DNA of 64,000 nt from Teretinema sp942493045 (GCA_942493045.1 OW818665.1:682001-746000), one strand, 5' to 3'; counted from the stretch's first letter, positions 33,345-42,769 are shown. The notes: a model not told the origin generated them from the sequence alone. Translations and numbers: made by a program.

Positions 33345-33942
33345 GTTTTCTCCTGGGCATGATGTGATCAACAATGCCGTAGGCAAGGGCTTCGTCCGCG
33401 GACATAAAGAAATCTCTTTCCATATCCGTGGCGATCTGCTCCACCGTTTTACCGGTGTGAGAAGCGAAATATTCAATGGTCAACTTTTTAAGACGCACAA
33501 TTTCACGGGCTTGAATGCCGATATCCACAGCCTGTCCCTGTACACCGCCCCAGGGCTGATGAATCAGGACCCGGGAGGAGGGCAGGGCAAAGCGCTTGCC
33601 GGCCGTTCCACCGGCCAGAAGTATGGCAGCCATGCTGGCAGCCTGTCCCAGACAGATTGTCTGAATATCGCTGCGCACGTACTGCATTGTGTCGTAAATG
33701 GCCAGACCGGCTGTAACCGATCCGCCGGGGCTGTTAATATACAGGTTAATATCTTTGTCCGGGTTCTGCGATTCCAGGAAAAGCAGCTGAGCAACCGCCA
33801 GGTCAGCGGTTGTATCGTTTATTTCACCATCGATAAAAACAATCCGGTCTTTTAGAAGCCTGGAAAAAATATCATAGGCCCGCTCCCCGTTACCGGTTTG
33901 CTCGATTACATAGGGGACCAGGCTATTCATTTGTTCGTTCAT
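33325..33942 (-). CDS. clpP: ATP-dependent Clp protease proteolytic subunit
   Basis: 205-aa serine protease that forms the tetradecameric barrel. Catalytic Ser in CLGQAASMAAILLAGG, His in SSRVLIHQPWGG, Asp in the VERDFFMSADEAL-type segment (read as MERDFFMSADEALAYG). The ATG shares one base with the tig stop (TAATG). Order tig-clpP-clpX is the classical one. Confidence 0.95.
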   Translation of the reverse strand: MNEQMNSLVPYVIEQTGNGERAYDIFSRLLKDRIVFIDGEINDTTADLAVAQLLFLESQNPDKDINLYINSPGGSVTAGLAIYDTMQYVRSDIQTICLGQAASMAAILLAGGTAGKRFALPSSRVLIHQPWGGVQGQAVDIGIQAREIVRLKKLTIEYFASHTGKTVEQIATDMERDFFMSADEALAYGIVDHIMPRRKHGQTQK

Positions 33943-35306
33943 TATTCCTGCTCATTCTTGAAGAGATCTGCAAAGGCTGTTTTAGCGCCCTTGGAAAGCG
34001 TGCACTTTTCAAGAAGCTGGTTATAAAGCCGCTGCTCCTTGATATCATCTATAAGATACTCTTTCCGACGGGGATCCGCATAGTGTTTTTTAACCTCATC
34101 GACAGTAATTCCGGCGCCGCCGGCGATACGGCCGTACTCGGCTTCCACGTCTTCCGGTGTAACCGCGATTTCGCGGTCTTTCATCAGAATTTCTACGATA
34201 ACGCGGCTCTTGAGCAGTTTCTCAGCCTCGGCTCTCCAGCCATCCAGCATTTCCTGTTTGGACTGACCGGAGGAAATAATCAGTTTTTCCAACTGAGCGG
34301 CGTCAGTGCGGAAGCGCTGGGCCAGCATCTGCCAGCGGGATTCGAGTTCGGCGGAAACCATTGACTCGGGAAGTTCAAAGGGAGTTGCTTCCATGATTTT
34401 TTCGAGCAGCAGGTTGGATTTGATTTCCTTGAGCTTGTTCTCGAGGGCAGTTTCCATGTTCTTGCGGATATCAGCCTTCAGATCGTCGAGGGTCTTGTAT
34501 TTTTCGCTGACATCCTGGGCCAGATCATCATCCAGTTCGGGCAGATTGCGGGCTTTCAGGGCGGTCAGGGTGACGCGCAGTTTTTTAGTTTTTCCGGCTA
34601 GCTCAGCATCCTCAAATTTGGCGGGGAATTTCTTGGTAAAGTCTTTGGTTTCGCCCTTGATCATACCGAGCAGTTCATCGTCGAATTTGAAGATATTCTG
34701 GCCGGAGCCGATAGTGAAAACAAAATCCTGCCGTTCGGTTCCTTCCATTACTTTGCCGTCAGCGTCAAGCTCACAGTAGTTAACAGTCGCGATATTGTCT
34801 TTTTCAGCCTTATCCTTGTCGGCGCGGTCGGCGACGATGGCATTACGCTCGCGGATGGCTTCAAGCTCCTCTTTGAGATCGGCGTCGCTGATGGTGACAT
34901 TTGGCACGGCGAGCTTGAATCCGTCGATGGCGGTCGGTTTAACGTCCGGGAAAACATCATAGGAAACACTGAAGCTGAGGTCCTTGGTCAGATCGAAATC
35001 AGGCGCTTCCTGCATGACCGGCTGGGAGTAGGGCAATGGACGCTCGTGTTCATTGCCGGCCTCAAATATTTCGCCAAGCGCTTTTTCAATAATATCTCCG
35101 GCAACTTCGCCCTTGATGGATTCGCCATATTTTTGTTCGAGTAATTTTGCCGGAACCTTGCCCTTGCGGAAGCCGGGGATCTGGGCGTTTTTGGCGTACT
35201 TGGCCAGTAATCCCTGGTAAGAATCGGAGAGCTCGCTCTTGTCTACGGTGACAGTCAGCTGAACGCGGGATTTGTCAAGTTTGGTGAACTGCTTATTCAT
35301 TTTCAT
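33942..35306 (-). CDS. tig: Trigger factor (ribosome-associated chaperone, prolyl isomerase)
   Basis: 454 aa. Ribosome-binding signature IPGFRKGKVP near residue 44 matches the GFRxGxxP loop. Then a FKBP-like domain (about 160-245, GSGQNIFKFDDELLGM) and the helical C-terminal chaperone arms. ATG 35306 with AGAGGA ahead. First gene of tig-clpP-clpX. Confidence 0.93.
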   Translation of the reverse strand: MKMNKQFTKLDKSRVQLTVTVDKSELSDSYQGLLAKYAKNAQIPGFRKGKVPAKLLEQKYGESIKGEVAGDIIEKALGEIFEAGNEHERPLPYSQPVMQEAPDFDLTKDLSFSVSYDVFPDVKPTAIDGFKLAVPNVTISDADLKEELEAIRERNAIVADRADKDKAEKDNIATVNYCELDADGKVMEGTERQDFVFTIGSGQNIFKFDDELLGMIKGETKDFTKKFPAKFEDAELAGKTKKLRVTLTALKARNLPELDDDLAQDVSEKYKTLDDLKADIRKNMETALENKLKEIKSNLLLEKIMEATPFELPESMVSAELESRWQMLAQRFRTDAAQLEKLIISSGQSKQEMLDGWRAEAEKLLKSRVIVEILMKDREIAVTPEDVEAEYGRIAGGAGITVDEVKKHYADPRRKEYLIDDIKEQRLYNQLLEKCTLSKGAKTAFADLFKNEQE

Positions 35307-35366
35307 GTGGATTTCCTCTTGTTATGAAGTTATATAAAAGTTCGCGGCCTGGTTGCTGGCCGAATT

Positions 35367-35402
35367 AAAAAAAAAGCGATTCGGATCTTACCGAATCGCT
35401 TT
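35367..35402 (-). terminator. Terminator of the tRNA operon
   Basis: On the minus strand AAAGCGATTCGG (35402-35391) pairs with CCGAATCGCTTT (35384-35373), followed by a run of T. It lies 10 bp after tRNA-Gly. Confidence 0.85.
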
Positions 35403-35411
35403 CCGAGTTAG

Positions 35412-35483
35412 AGCGGGAAACGGGAGTCGGACCCGCGACATCGACCTTGGCAAGGTCGCGCTCTACCACTGAGCTATTCCCGC
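35412..35483 (-). tRNA. tRNA-Gly(GCC)
   Basis: Cloverleaf read from GCGGGAA at 35483 to TTCCCGC near 35413, discriminator U. Anticodon loop TTGCCAA gives GCC. No encoded CCA. Last of five tRNAs in the operon. Confidence 0.93.
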
Positions 35484-35523
35484 AAAATCTTACTGTATTC
35501 ACTGCTGACCCGGTGGTGAATTG

Positions 35524-35603
35524 TGCGAGAGGAGGGACTTGAACCCTCACGCCTAAGCACCAGATCCTAAGTCTGGCGTGTCTGCCAATTCCACCACTCT
35601 CGC
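35524..35603 (-). tRNA. tRNA-Leu(TAG)
   Basis: Acceptor GCGAGAG/CTCTCGC, discriminator A. Three-pair D stem and an extended variable arm mark a class II tRNA; loop CTTAGGA gives anticodon TAG. The variable arm is short for leucine. CCA not encoded. Confidence 0.92.
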
Positions 35604-35673
35604 TCACGTCAGTGAGTTTCAGTATTTTACAGAAAACCTAACTCCTTGTCAAGCAAGATGTTGTGTTTTCTTC

Positions 35674-35746
35674 TGAGCCACGAAGGGATCGAACCTTCGA
35701 CCCACAGATTAAGAGTCTGTTGCTCTACCAGCTGAGCTAGTGGCCC
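35674..35746 (-). tRNA. tRNA-Lys(CTT)
   Basis: Acceptor GGGCCAC/GTGGCTC with a G-U second pair, discriminator A. Loop CTCTTAA gives anticodon CTT. CCA not encoded. Confidence 0.93.
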
Positions 35747-35774
35747 TGGTATCAATTCAAGACTTATCGTCTTT

Positions 35775-35848
<74 letters not shown>

Positions 35849-35906
35849 ATTCGTTCGTCCGGTCGAAAGATAATACCCGTGACACATGTCGGCGGGTATT
35901 ACCAAG

Positions 35907-35979
35907 GGTGGGTGATGGGTTTCGAACCCACGACAGCCAGATCCACAATCTGGTGCTCTACCCCTGAACTACACCCACC
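35907..35979 (-). tRNA. tRNA-His(GTG)
   Basis: Loop TTGTGGA gives anticodon GTG. The gene encodes the extra G(-1) at 35979 opposite discriminator C at 35907, the identity pair of tRNA-His. First gene of the tRNA operon His-Arg-Lys-Leu-Gly. Confidence 0.94.
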
Positions 35980-35997
35980 ATCGAACTGACGAAGGCA

Positions 35998-36026
35998 ATA
36001 ATGCCAGATGAGCGAAAAAAAGTCAA
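35998..36026 (-). promoter_or_regulatory. Promoter of the five-tRNA operon
   Basis: Read leftward: TTGACT (36026-36021), exactly 17 bp, CATTAT (36003-35998). Start near 35991, 12 bp before tRNA-His. Confidence 0.75.
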
Positions 36027-36120
36027 GAAGGCGTACAACAAAAAATGTCGGTTTTTATCCGCGCTTTTTTGCTCATTGTTTTCTTCCAGAGGCCGATATT
36101 GAACTGAAGGAGTATAAGGT

Positions 36121-36618
36121 ATGAGTAAAACCGCCCTGTGCGCCAAAGAACTCTCCGATATTCTGCGCAGCCAGATTTCTTCTCTTTCTAATCTGTATGC
36201 CTGCCAGAAACGCATGTTTTCCGCCGTTTTGGAACGTGACTGGGTCAGCCTGGAAACGTCTACCCGGGAATCTGACGCGCTGGCTACAATTTTTTCACGC
36301 CTGGAAGAGGAGCGCAACCGCCTGCTGCGCAGCTATTTTCCGGAAGCAGAAGGAAGTATCGATTTTTATCATATTACCCTATCGTTTTCTGACGCGGAAC
36401 GCACCCTGGCCAACAGTCTGTTCAGGGAAATGAAGCAATTGTTGTTGCTCTGCCGCACCGAAAACGACGTTTTCGCGGTACATGTGCAAAATGCCCGCAG
36501 TATCGTTCAGTCATTGGTGGAAACCTGCATTCCGAACCGGCAGGGAAAAGTCTATGGCCGCAATGGTTCCCTGGTGTCATCGAGAATGGACACTTTGGTT
36601 TTGAACCGCTCGCTGTAA
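36121..36618 (+). CDS. flgN: FlgN-like export chaperone for hook-filament proteins
   Basis: 165 aa, almost all helical. FlgN-family chaperones bind FlgK and FlgL and hand them to the flagellar export gate. Sequence similarity is low by eye; the call rests on size, heptad-rich helices (LYACQKRMFSAVLERDW, LEEERNRLLRSYF) and position right before flgK. AAGGAG precedes ATG 36121. A GCCGATAT at 36092-36099 resembles a sigma-28 -10, but no TAAA lies 15 bp upstream of it. Confidence 0.72.
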   Translation: MSKTALCAKELSDILRSQISSLSNLYACQKRMFSAVLERDWVSLETSTRESDALATIFSRLEEERNRLLRSYFPEAEGSIDFYHITLSFSDAERTLANSLFREMKQLLLLCRTENDVFAVHVQNARSIVQSLVETCIPNRQGKVYGRNGSLVSSRMDTLVLNRSL

Positions 36619-36645
36619 CCGAAAGAGTTTTAAGGAGTCGTTACT

Positions 36646-38520
36646 ATGTCTACATTTTCTGGCATTGAGATGGGTAAGCGCAGCCTTTTCGCCCATAATC
36701 AGTCCATCGAGACTGCCGGTCACAATCTTTCAAATTCATCTACTGAAGGCTATACCCGCCAACGCGTGGAATTGAAGGCTTTTGACCCGATATACCGTCC
36801 CGACCTTTCCCGCGCCGAGACTCCCGGCCAGCTGGGGCAGGGAGTGAGTGTACAGGGCATTCGCCGCTTGCGGGATGAGCTTCTGGATCAACGCATCGTG
36901 GCCCAGGCAAATGGCGAGGGCTACTGGGAAACGCGCGATTCATACATATTGATGATGGAGCAGGTTTATAATGAACCGGCCGACACTTCCGTCCGCAGCC
37001 GCATGGACCAGTTTTGGGATTCATGGGAAGAGCTCTCGGTATATCCTGAATCCCGCAGCGCCCGGCAGGCCGTGCTTTCGCGGGGAGAAACGCTGGTAGA
37101 TTCCATTCAGCAGCAGTACCGCGCCTTACGCGGAGTGGGCGACATGCTTAATTCCGACATTGAGACCGTCACCGCCCAGGTCAACGATATCACCAAGCAG
37201 ATCGGCGGCCTGAACGAGGAAATCGTAAAGGTGCGGGCTATGGGCGACAATCCCAACGACCTGCTGGATCGTCGTGATCTGCTGGTGGAAAAACTTTCAA
37301 TACTGATAAATATCACTACCGATCAGCGTGATCCTGATGAATTTATGGTGCATACCAATGGTCAAATTCTGGTACAGGGCCGTGTTACCCGGGCCTTTGA
37401 TCTTGAGAAAGGTACCGGAAATGACGGCTACAATAAGGTGGTCTGGGCCGACAGCCGCGAAGACGCCGTTTTCTCAGGCGGTAAGCTGGGCGCGTTGGTA
37501 GAACTGCGTGACGATGACGTGCGTTCCGGAATTCAAAACCTGGACACCATGACCATGAATTTTGTGGACCTGGTAAATGATATTCACCGCAACGGTACCG
37601 GCGCCAATGGCAAAACAGGAATCGACTTTTTTACCGAAAACCCCTTTATCAATAATGTCGCCGGAAATTATGACCGCAACGGCGATGGTGATTTCGATTC
37701 TACCTATCTTTTCCGGCTTACCGGAGCGAATAAACTCTCGGCCCGTGAACAGATCGGGCTTTCCGGTACCATGACATTGGCTTCCGCTGATGGAACCGTG
37801 AACGTGCCCTATTACCCGACCGATATGGTCGCCGACGTCGTGCAGCGCATCAACAACTCCGGTTCGGAAGTCGTGGCCCGCCTGGACCGCGAAGGACGCC
37901 TGGTTCTGAAAGGCACGACCGCCGCCGACACCGATAACCCGGATTTCGTAATCCGCCATGTGGAGGATTCCGGCCGCTTTCTGGCCGGTTACGCCGGTGT
38001 TTTAGCGGCGACAGGTGGCGAGAACGCCTATCGCTGGGATCAGGCCAACGCTATCAACGCCCTGGCCGGCGAGCAGGTTCAATTCGCGGTTTCCCCGATC
38101 GCGCATCCCGCGGGTTGGATGGAGATAAATAACGTTCTCAAATCCGACGTCCAGACCATCGCCGCCGGCTTTGCCGGCGATGACGGCGTCGTGCATGCCG
38201 GGGATAACCGCGCGGCAGTGGAAATTGCCAAAATCCGCAACACCGCGGTAATGGTCGGCAATACCCGCACCTTCGACGATTTCTTCGCCGAGACCATCAC
38301 CGATATCGCCTTGAAGGGCGAACAGGCTAAGCGCTCGGTGGAAACTCACACCGCTATCATGAAGGATCTGCGGGATAAGCGTGATTCCATATCCGGTGTA
38401 AACATCGATGAGGAACTGGCGGATATTATCAAGTTTCAGCACGGCTACAATGCCGCTGCCAAATTTATTTCTACGGTTAATGACATGCTCGATACGATAA
38501 TTAATCGTATGGGCGTTTAA
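36646..38520 (+). CDS. flgK: Flagellar hook-associated protein 1
   Basis: Joins hook and filament. 624 aa: N-terminal FSGIEMGKRSLFAHNQSIET then AGHNLSNSSTEGYTRQRVEL is the flagellar rod/hook ANN-type motif; C-terminal DIIKFQHGYNAAAKFISTVN is the matching helix that packs in D0. The centre (about 330-500) is a variable surface domain with a DRNGDGDFDST acidic loop resembling a calcium-binding site. AAGGAG before ATG 36646. Exported without a signal peptide by the type III system. Confidence 0.93.
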   Translation: MSTFSGIEMGKRSLFAHNQSIETAGHNLSNSSTEGYTRQRVELKAFDPIYRPDLSRAETPGQLGQGVSVQGIRRLRDELLDQRIVAQANGEGYWETRDSYILMMEQVYNEPADTSVRSRMDQFWDSWEELSVYPESRSARQAVLSRGETLVDSIQQQYRALRGVGDMLNSDIETVTAQVNDITKQIGGLNEEIVKVRAMGDNPNDLLDRRDLLVEKLSILINITTDQRDPDEFMVHTNGQILVQGRVTRAFDLEKGTGNDGYNKVVWADSREDAVFSGGKLGALVELRDDDVRSGIQNLDTMTMNFVDLVNDIHRNGTGANGKTGIDFFTENPFINNVAGNYDRNGDGDFDSTYLFRLTGANKLSAREQIGLSGTMTLASADGTVNVPYYPTDMVADVVQRINNSGSEVVARLDREGRLVLKGTTAADTDNPDFVIRHVEDSGRFLAGYAGVLAATGGENAYRWDQANAINALAGEQVQFAVSPIAHPAGWMEINNVLKSDVQTIAAGFAGDDGVVHAGDNRAAVEIAKIRNTAVMVGNTRTFDDFFAETITDIALKGEQAKRSVETHTAIMKDLRDKRDSISGVNIDEELADIIKFQHGYNAAAKFISTVNDMLDTIINRMGV

Positions 38521-38544
38521 CGGACTAAGCGACGGAGGCCATAA

Positions 38545-39789
38545 ATGAGAAGAATCAGCTCCAATTTACAGCATACTGATATGCAGTCTGCTTTGCGGAA
38601 TCAAGAGTCCCGGCTGAATAACGTAAATAATCAATTGGCGACCCAGCGCCGGATTCAGAGCCTGCGGGACGATCCGCTGGCCGCCGGTCATTCGGTGCGC
38701 TATCAATCATATTTGACGCGTCTGGAACGGTTTGAAAAAAACGCCAAGACGGTAAACGATCAGTTTAAGATCTCCGAAGGCTATATGAACCATTCCCTGC
38801 AGGTTATGCAGCGTATTCGTGAGTTGGCCGTTCAGGGCGCCAACGGTGTTTATACCGCTTCAGACCTTAAAAAAATCGCGCCGGAAGTAGATGAACTGCT
38901 CAAAGAACTGGTAATGAGCGGCAATGCCACCGGACCGGACGGAATCCGGCTGTTCGCGGGCACGAAAAGCTACACCGAACCCTTTGAGACCGTTCTGGGA
39001 GACGTCGACGGAGCCGGAACGCATATGATCACCGCGGTGCGCTATAATGGGTCAGTCGATTCCAAGGAAGTTGAGATCGATGAGCTCAATTATATCCGCA
39101 CTGATCAGGCCGGGAATCGGACCTTCTGGGCTGAACGGCAGAGTCTGTTCTCGGAGGTTAACGCTACCAATTATCAGGTGAGGGAAGACACCGCCATCAA
39201 TGTTGACGGAGTTGAAATCCCCCTGACGGTCGGCGATAACGTTTATGCCATCATCGCGAAGATTAATGATTCCGGCGCCGCGGTAAAAGCCACCCTGGAT
39301 CCGGTGACCAACGGCCTTAATCTGGAAACAACCGATTCCCGACAGCTCTGGCTGAAAGATTCCGAGAACGGTTCGGTGCTGCAGAATCTCGGTTTAATTA
39401 ACGCCGATCAGCGTCCTCCCTACAACATTGCTCCCTCGGTGCGGGTTTCCGGCGGCTCGCTTTTTGATACGGTCATTGCCTTCCGGGATGCCCTGCTTTC
39501 CGGCGATCAGCAAGCCATAGGAGGCCGGGTCCTCGGGTCAATCGACGGTTCTATCGATAATCTGGCCACCCGTCTGGCCGAGAACGGCTCCCGATACGAA
39601 CGCGCCCAGGCGGTGATGGCCCGCCTGAATACCCAGATTCCGAATGTGCAGGCGGCGGAGTCGCGTGAGGCCGATCTGGACTTTACAAAAGCGGTTACAG
39701 AACTTAAGATGTACGAGTATACGCATCAGGCTTCGCTCAGCACCGCGGGTAAGCTTTATTCCAATACACTGTTAAATTACTTAAGATAA
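38545..39789 (+). CDS. flgL: Flagellar hook-associated protein 3
   Basis: 414 aa. MRRISSNLQHTDMQSALRNQ and later RIQSLRDDPLAAGHSVRYQS (the flagellin-like N-terminal helix), with C-terminal TKAVTELKMYEYTHQASLST. The central part (about 190-300) is variable. GGAGG precedes ATG 38545. 24 bp after flgK. Confidence 0.9.
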   Translation: MRRISSNLQHTDMQSALRNQESRLNNVNNQLATQRRIQSLRDDPLAAGHSVRYQSYLTRLERFEKNAKTVNDQFKISEGYMNHSLQVMQRIRELAVQGANGVYTASDLKKIAPEVDELLKELVMSGNATGPDGIRLFAGTKSYTEPFETVLGDVDGAGTHMITAVRYNGSVDSKEVEIDELNYIRTDQAGNRTFWAERQSLFSEVNATNYQVREDTAINVDGVEIPLTVGDNVYAIIAKINDSGAAVKATLDPVTNGLNLETTDSRQLWLKDSENGSVLQNLGLINADQRPPYNIAPSVRVSGGSLFDTVIAFRDALLSGDQQAIGGRVLGSIDGSIDNLATRLAENGSRYERAQAVMARLNTQIPNVQAAESREADLDFTKAVTELKMYEYTHQASLSTAGKLYSNTLLNYLR

Positions 39790-39799
39790 GGTGAGTTCA

Positions 39800-40243
39800 A
39801 TGGACATTCAGACAAAGGCTATGGGAACGGTTTCCATAGCTGACAAACAGATTATCGAACTATCTCAGGGTTTTTACGGATTTCCTCAACAGAAAAAATT
39901 CGCACTTATTGACGCTCCCCAAGAACCTTTCATCTGGGTTCAGTCGCTGGATGATAAGGATCTGGCTTTTTTGGCGCTAGATCCCTTTCTGATCCGTCAG
40001 GATTATGAAATCGATATCGACGACGCCACTCTTGCCCCTCTCGCGGTGACGACTCCGTCCGATGTAATTGTTTTTGTGCTGGTTACCATTCCGCCGGACG
40101 GCAGTCCGATTACCGTAAACCTTCAGGGCCCGTTGATCATTAACCGTCTGAATAACAGGGCTATGCAGGCGGTGTTAGCTGACCCGCGCTGGTCGACAAA
40201 GCATGACCTGGTCCCCGCCGCTCAAGGGAATCGGGGTAAGTAA
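39800..40243 (+). CDS. fliW: Flagellar assembly factor FliW
   Basis: 147 aa. FliW binds flagellin and also CsrA, where it blocks RNA binding (shown in Bacillus subtilis). Motifs: LSQGFYGFPQQKKFALID, FIWVQSLDDKDLAFLALDPF and ITVNLQGPLIINRLNNRAMQ. ATG 39800 with AAGGTGA ahead is preferred over the in-frame GTG 39791. Its stop overlaps the csrA start by one base, so the antagonist pair is made together. Confidence 0.92.
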   Translation: MDIQTKAMGTVSIADKQIIELSQGFYGFPQQKKFALIDAPQEPFIWVQSLDDKDLAFLALDPFLIRQDYEIDIDDATLAPLAVTTPSDVIVFVLVTIPPDGSPITVNLQGPLIINRLNNRAMQAVLADPRWSTKHDLVPAAQGNRGK

Positions 40244-40473
40244 TGCTGATACTATCCAGAAAAACTAACGAAAAGATCATGATTGGGGAGGATATTGTTT
40301 TAACGATCATCGAAATACGCGGCGATCAGGTTAAAATAGGTGTTGAAGCCCCAAAATCAGTTAAGGTGTTTCGGCAGGAAGTTTTTGAAGCCATTAAAAA
40401 CGAGAACCGCGCCGCCGCGACATCCTCGGCCGATCTTGATTCGCTTTCGAACATCATGCTCGGCAAAAAGTAA
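40243..40473 (+). CDS. csrA: Translational regulator CsrA
   Basis: 76 aa. MLILSRKTNEKIMIGEDIVL and IKIGVEAPKSVKVFRQEVFEAI (read here as VKIGVEAPKSVKVFRQEV) keep the RNA-contact residues of the first strand (R6) and the VxRxE end strand in the FRQE form. CsrA dimers bind GGA in hairpin loops near Shine-Dalgarno sites. Likely target in this window: the flaB leaders at 48298-48339 and 49460-49573. Ends before a terminator. Confidence 0.94.
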   Translation: MLILSRKTNEKIMIGEDIVLTIIEIRGDQVKIGVEAPKSVKVFRQEVFEAIKNENRAAATSSADLDSLSNIMLGKK

Positions 40474-40499
40474 GTATAATTCGACTGCTTACCCCTGTC

Positions 40500-40540
40500 A
40501 GGCCTGAGTCTGTAATTTTTTACAGAGCCTCAGGCCTTTC
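40500..40540 (+). terminator. Terminator after csrA
   Basis: AGGCCTGAG (40500-40508), with CTGTAA inside, pairs with CTCAGGCCT (40529-40537) and TTACAG, giving a long interrupted stem ended by TTTCGTTT. Overlaps the 3' end of the convergent HD-GYP gene. Confidence 0.6.
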
Positions 40541-41686
40541 GTTTATCCGGTCATGGTCAGTGGGGTTTTCGGCGTCAGTATCATGCATCAAGGTCCAGAT
40601 ATCCTCAAAGTCCTCATGCATGGTCAACAGTTCATCGATCAGCAGCGGATCAAAATGACTGCCCCGGGAGGCGACGATCTTCTCGATGGCATTTTCGTGG
40701 CTGAATTCATTTTTATAGGAGCGTTTCATGCGCAGCGCGTCATAGACGTCGGCTATTGTGACGATGCGGGCCGCCAGCGGTATCATGTTGCCTTCGAGCT
40801 TAAACGGATAGCCGTTGCCATTCCACCATTCATGGTGACTGAGGGCTATTTCCTTGGCCATTGGATCAGGATAGGAAGCCAGGATAAATGTTCCGTTAAC
40901 GGTATGTTCCCGCATGATATCCCATTCCAGTTCACTTAAGGGGCCGGGTTTTTGCAGAATATAATCCGGTGTGCCGATCTTTCCAACATCATGCATAGCT
41001 GCCAGAAAACCGATACTGTCGATAAAATCCAGGTCAATTTGAGGATAGATACGCTTGCTGTATAGATGTTCGGCCATTTTCCGGCTGTAATGATTGACCC
41101 GTTCATTATGCAGACCGGTATCATTGTCCTTGAGCTTGGCGGCCTCCAGGATGGAGCTGAATGTTGCCCGCAGCTGGGATATATAACGGATGGTAATGTC
41201 CTCAAATAAGACCAAAAAACCGGAAACTTCGCGGATTTCGCTGAATATCGGTATGATATTGGTCTTGGTGTACATGGTCTTGGTGTGCAGGTTTTTGTGC
41301 TTGAGCGTGCCCGTCCAGGCATATCCGCTTTCTTCGGATCGCAGGCTGGTGTTTAATTCCCGTAACTGATCCTGATCCAGAGCCTGTCTGAAGATGTTAA
41401 AGAAAGGTTTTTTGGCCAGGCTGTAATATCCGTTGAATAATTGAGCGGTACAGGCTGTATAATAGACAACAGTGTAATCCGGGCACATAAACAGCAAGGC
41501 TATATCGGGGTTGTCATAGAGGCGGATCGCGGTTCGCAGTTCGGTGTTACAGGCTCCCATATCATGGGATTCCAGAATTTGCTCGGGGTACGCTTTTTCG
41601 AACTGTTCTTCGAACAGTTCATCGGTGAGTTCTTCCAGAAGTTCCGGAATATCAGTATTGATTTCAGGCGTGTTCTTCGGCGTCAC
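40520..41686 (-). CDS. HD-GYP domain protein with N-terminal PAS-like sensor
   Basis: 388 aa. HD-GYP domains hydrolyse cyclic di-GMP. Residues about 55-170 look like a PAS sensor (MCPDYTVVYYTACTAQLFNG ... FLVLFEDITIRY). The HD-GYP part from about 185 has HNERVNHYSRKMAEHLY, FLAAMHDVGKIGTPD (the HD pair), REHTVNGTFIL, LSHHEWWNGNGYPFKLEG (HH and GYP) and RIVTIADVYDALRMKRSYK, all intact. Start GTG 41686. It ends the flaB-to-tsaB gene series and shares it with a PilZ protein, suggesting a c-di-GMP link to motility. Confidence 0.88.
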   Translation of the reverse strand: MTPKNTPEINTDIPELLEELTDELFEEQFEKAYPEQILESHDMGACNTELRTAIRLYDNPDIALLFMCPDYTVVYYTACTAQLFNGYYSLAKKPFFNIFRQALDQDQLRELNTSLRSEESGYAWTGTLKHKNLHTKTMYTKTNIIPIFSEIREVSGFLVLFEDITIRYISQLRATFSSILEAAKLKDNDTGLHNERVNHYSRKMAEHLYSKRIYPQIDLDFIDSIGFLAAMHDVGKIGTPDYILQKPGPLSELEWDIMREHTVNGTFILASYPDPMAKEIALSHHEWWNGNGYPFKLEGNMIPLAARIVTIADVYDALRMKRSYKNEFSHENAIEKIVASRGSHFDPLLIDELLTMHEDFEDIWTLMHDTDAENPTDHDRINERPEAL

Positions 41687-42332
41687 TTTTTCTCACATAC
41701 AGCGGACCTTCATGATCAGCTACTATTGTAGTGTAGCATGAATCTTTCATTTTCGCAAAAAAGAGCATATCGGCGGAGATTCCGCCCGTGGCCGACGGCA
41801 GACAGGTAAGATCGAGAGCGGGGTGGGCGCTTAGCAGTTCGTCCTGGAAAAGGACAGCGTCCGGACCGGTGATCAGTATGCGCTCTTCCGGATCCAGGTA
41901 GCCCCTCACGTCACCGGCATGAATATCGAGGGGTTCGGTCACCGCGATACCTCTTCTGAATACCTGGGTATAAAAGCGTTGTCTTTTGGCATCCAATGCG
42001 CTGATTACCACGCCGGGCCACAGCGCGCCGGAACGGGCATAACAGGCTAAACTGGAGACCGCCGTCAATGGACATCCTGATGCCAGTTGCAGTGCCTTAG
42101 CCGCCGCCCAGGACAGCCGTAAGCCGGTAAAGGATCCTGGTCCGAGCGGACAGACAATCATATCCAGCTGTGTTTCCGCTACGTTTGCGAGACGCAGCGC
42201 CTCACTTATAAAATCGCTTAATTGTTCGGCATGCTGCCCCAAACCGTCAGAGCTGAGTGTATAGGTTTTATCGGCTGCGCCCACAGAAACGGAAAGGGTC
42301 GCGGTGCTGGTATCAATGGCTACTATATTCAA
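41664..42332 (-). CDS. tsaB: tRNA threonylcarbamoyladenosine biosynthesis protein TsaB
   Basis: 223 aa, inactive ASKHA-fold partner of TsaD in making t6A37. LNIVAIDTSTATLSVSV at the start, GQHAEQLSDFISEAL, CPLGPGSFTGLRLSWAAAKA. TTG 42332 is chosen: it begins the conserved NIVAIDTST and overlaps the tsaE stop (TTGA), with GGAG upstream. An in-frame ATG at 42356 is possible. Overlaps the HD-GYP gene by 23 bp. Confidence 0.9.
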   Translation of the reverse strand: MNIVAIDTSTATLSVSVGAADKTYTLSSDGLGQHAEQLSDFISEALRLANVAETQLDMIVCPLGPGSFTGLRLSWAAAKALQLASGCPLTAVSSLACYARSGALWPGVVISALDAKRQRFYTQVFRRGIAVTEPLDIHAGDVRGYLDPEERILITGPDAVLFQDELLSAHPALDLTCLPSATGGISADMLFFAKMKDSCYTTIVADHEGPLYVRKSDAEEHA

Positions 42333-42769
42333 AGCTGTATCTCTCCATAAGGCCAATTGGTTATGCTGATTTCCCTCGCGTTATCCGCGCCGGTAGCCAG
42401 AGCGATTACAATTGCCGACTCCGGCAACAGAGCGGAAATTTTTTCACTCCATTCAATGACACAGACCCCTTTACCGAACAGCATTTCATCGGCGCCAAGA
42501 GACAGAAAATCTTCCTCGGAATCCAGCCGGTACACATCCATATGATAAAGCGTCAGCCGGCCGGAGTATTCGGATATCAGGGCAAATGTTGGGCTGGTGA
42601 CCGCTTCTTCAATATCCAGTCCGGCCGCGATACCGCCGGTCATGGTGGTTTTACCCGCTGCCAGCGTCCCGCGCATGGCAATAATATCGCCGGCCTGGAG
42701 GGCCTGACCGATCGCCCTGCCAAGGGCCCGGGTATCTTCGGGTGTCGGACAGTGAACAGTAATCGTCAT
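42329..42769 (-). CDS. tsaE: tRNA threonylcarbamoyladenosine biosynthesis ATPase TsaE
   Basis: 146 aa. P-loop MRGTLAAGKTTMTGGIAAGL, TSPTFALISEY (switch I type), LYHMDVYRLDS and VCVIEWSEKI are family motifs. Works with TsaB-TsaD in t6A formation. The P-loop has Ala-Ala before GKT rather than the common GAGKT. Confidence 0.92.
   Translation of the reverse strand: MTITVHCPTPEDTRALGRAIGQALQAGDIIAMRGTLAAGKTTMTGGIAAGLDIEEAVTSPTFALISEYSGRLTLYHMDVYRLDSEEDFLSLGADEMLFGKGVCVIEWSEKISALLPESAIVIALATGADNAREISITNWPYGEIQL

Noticed and set aside
33265..33855. Plus-strand open frame antisense to clpP/clpX
   Set aside because: Shadow of conserved genes; no motif.
36092..36099. GCCGATAT before flgN as a sigma-28 -10 box
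   Set aside because: No TAAA-like -35 lies 15 bp upstream, unlike the flaB promoter at 49704-49731.
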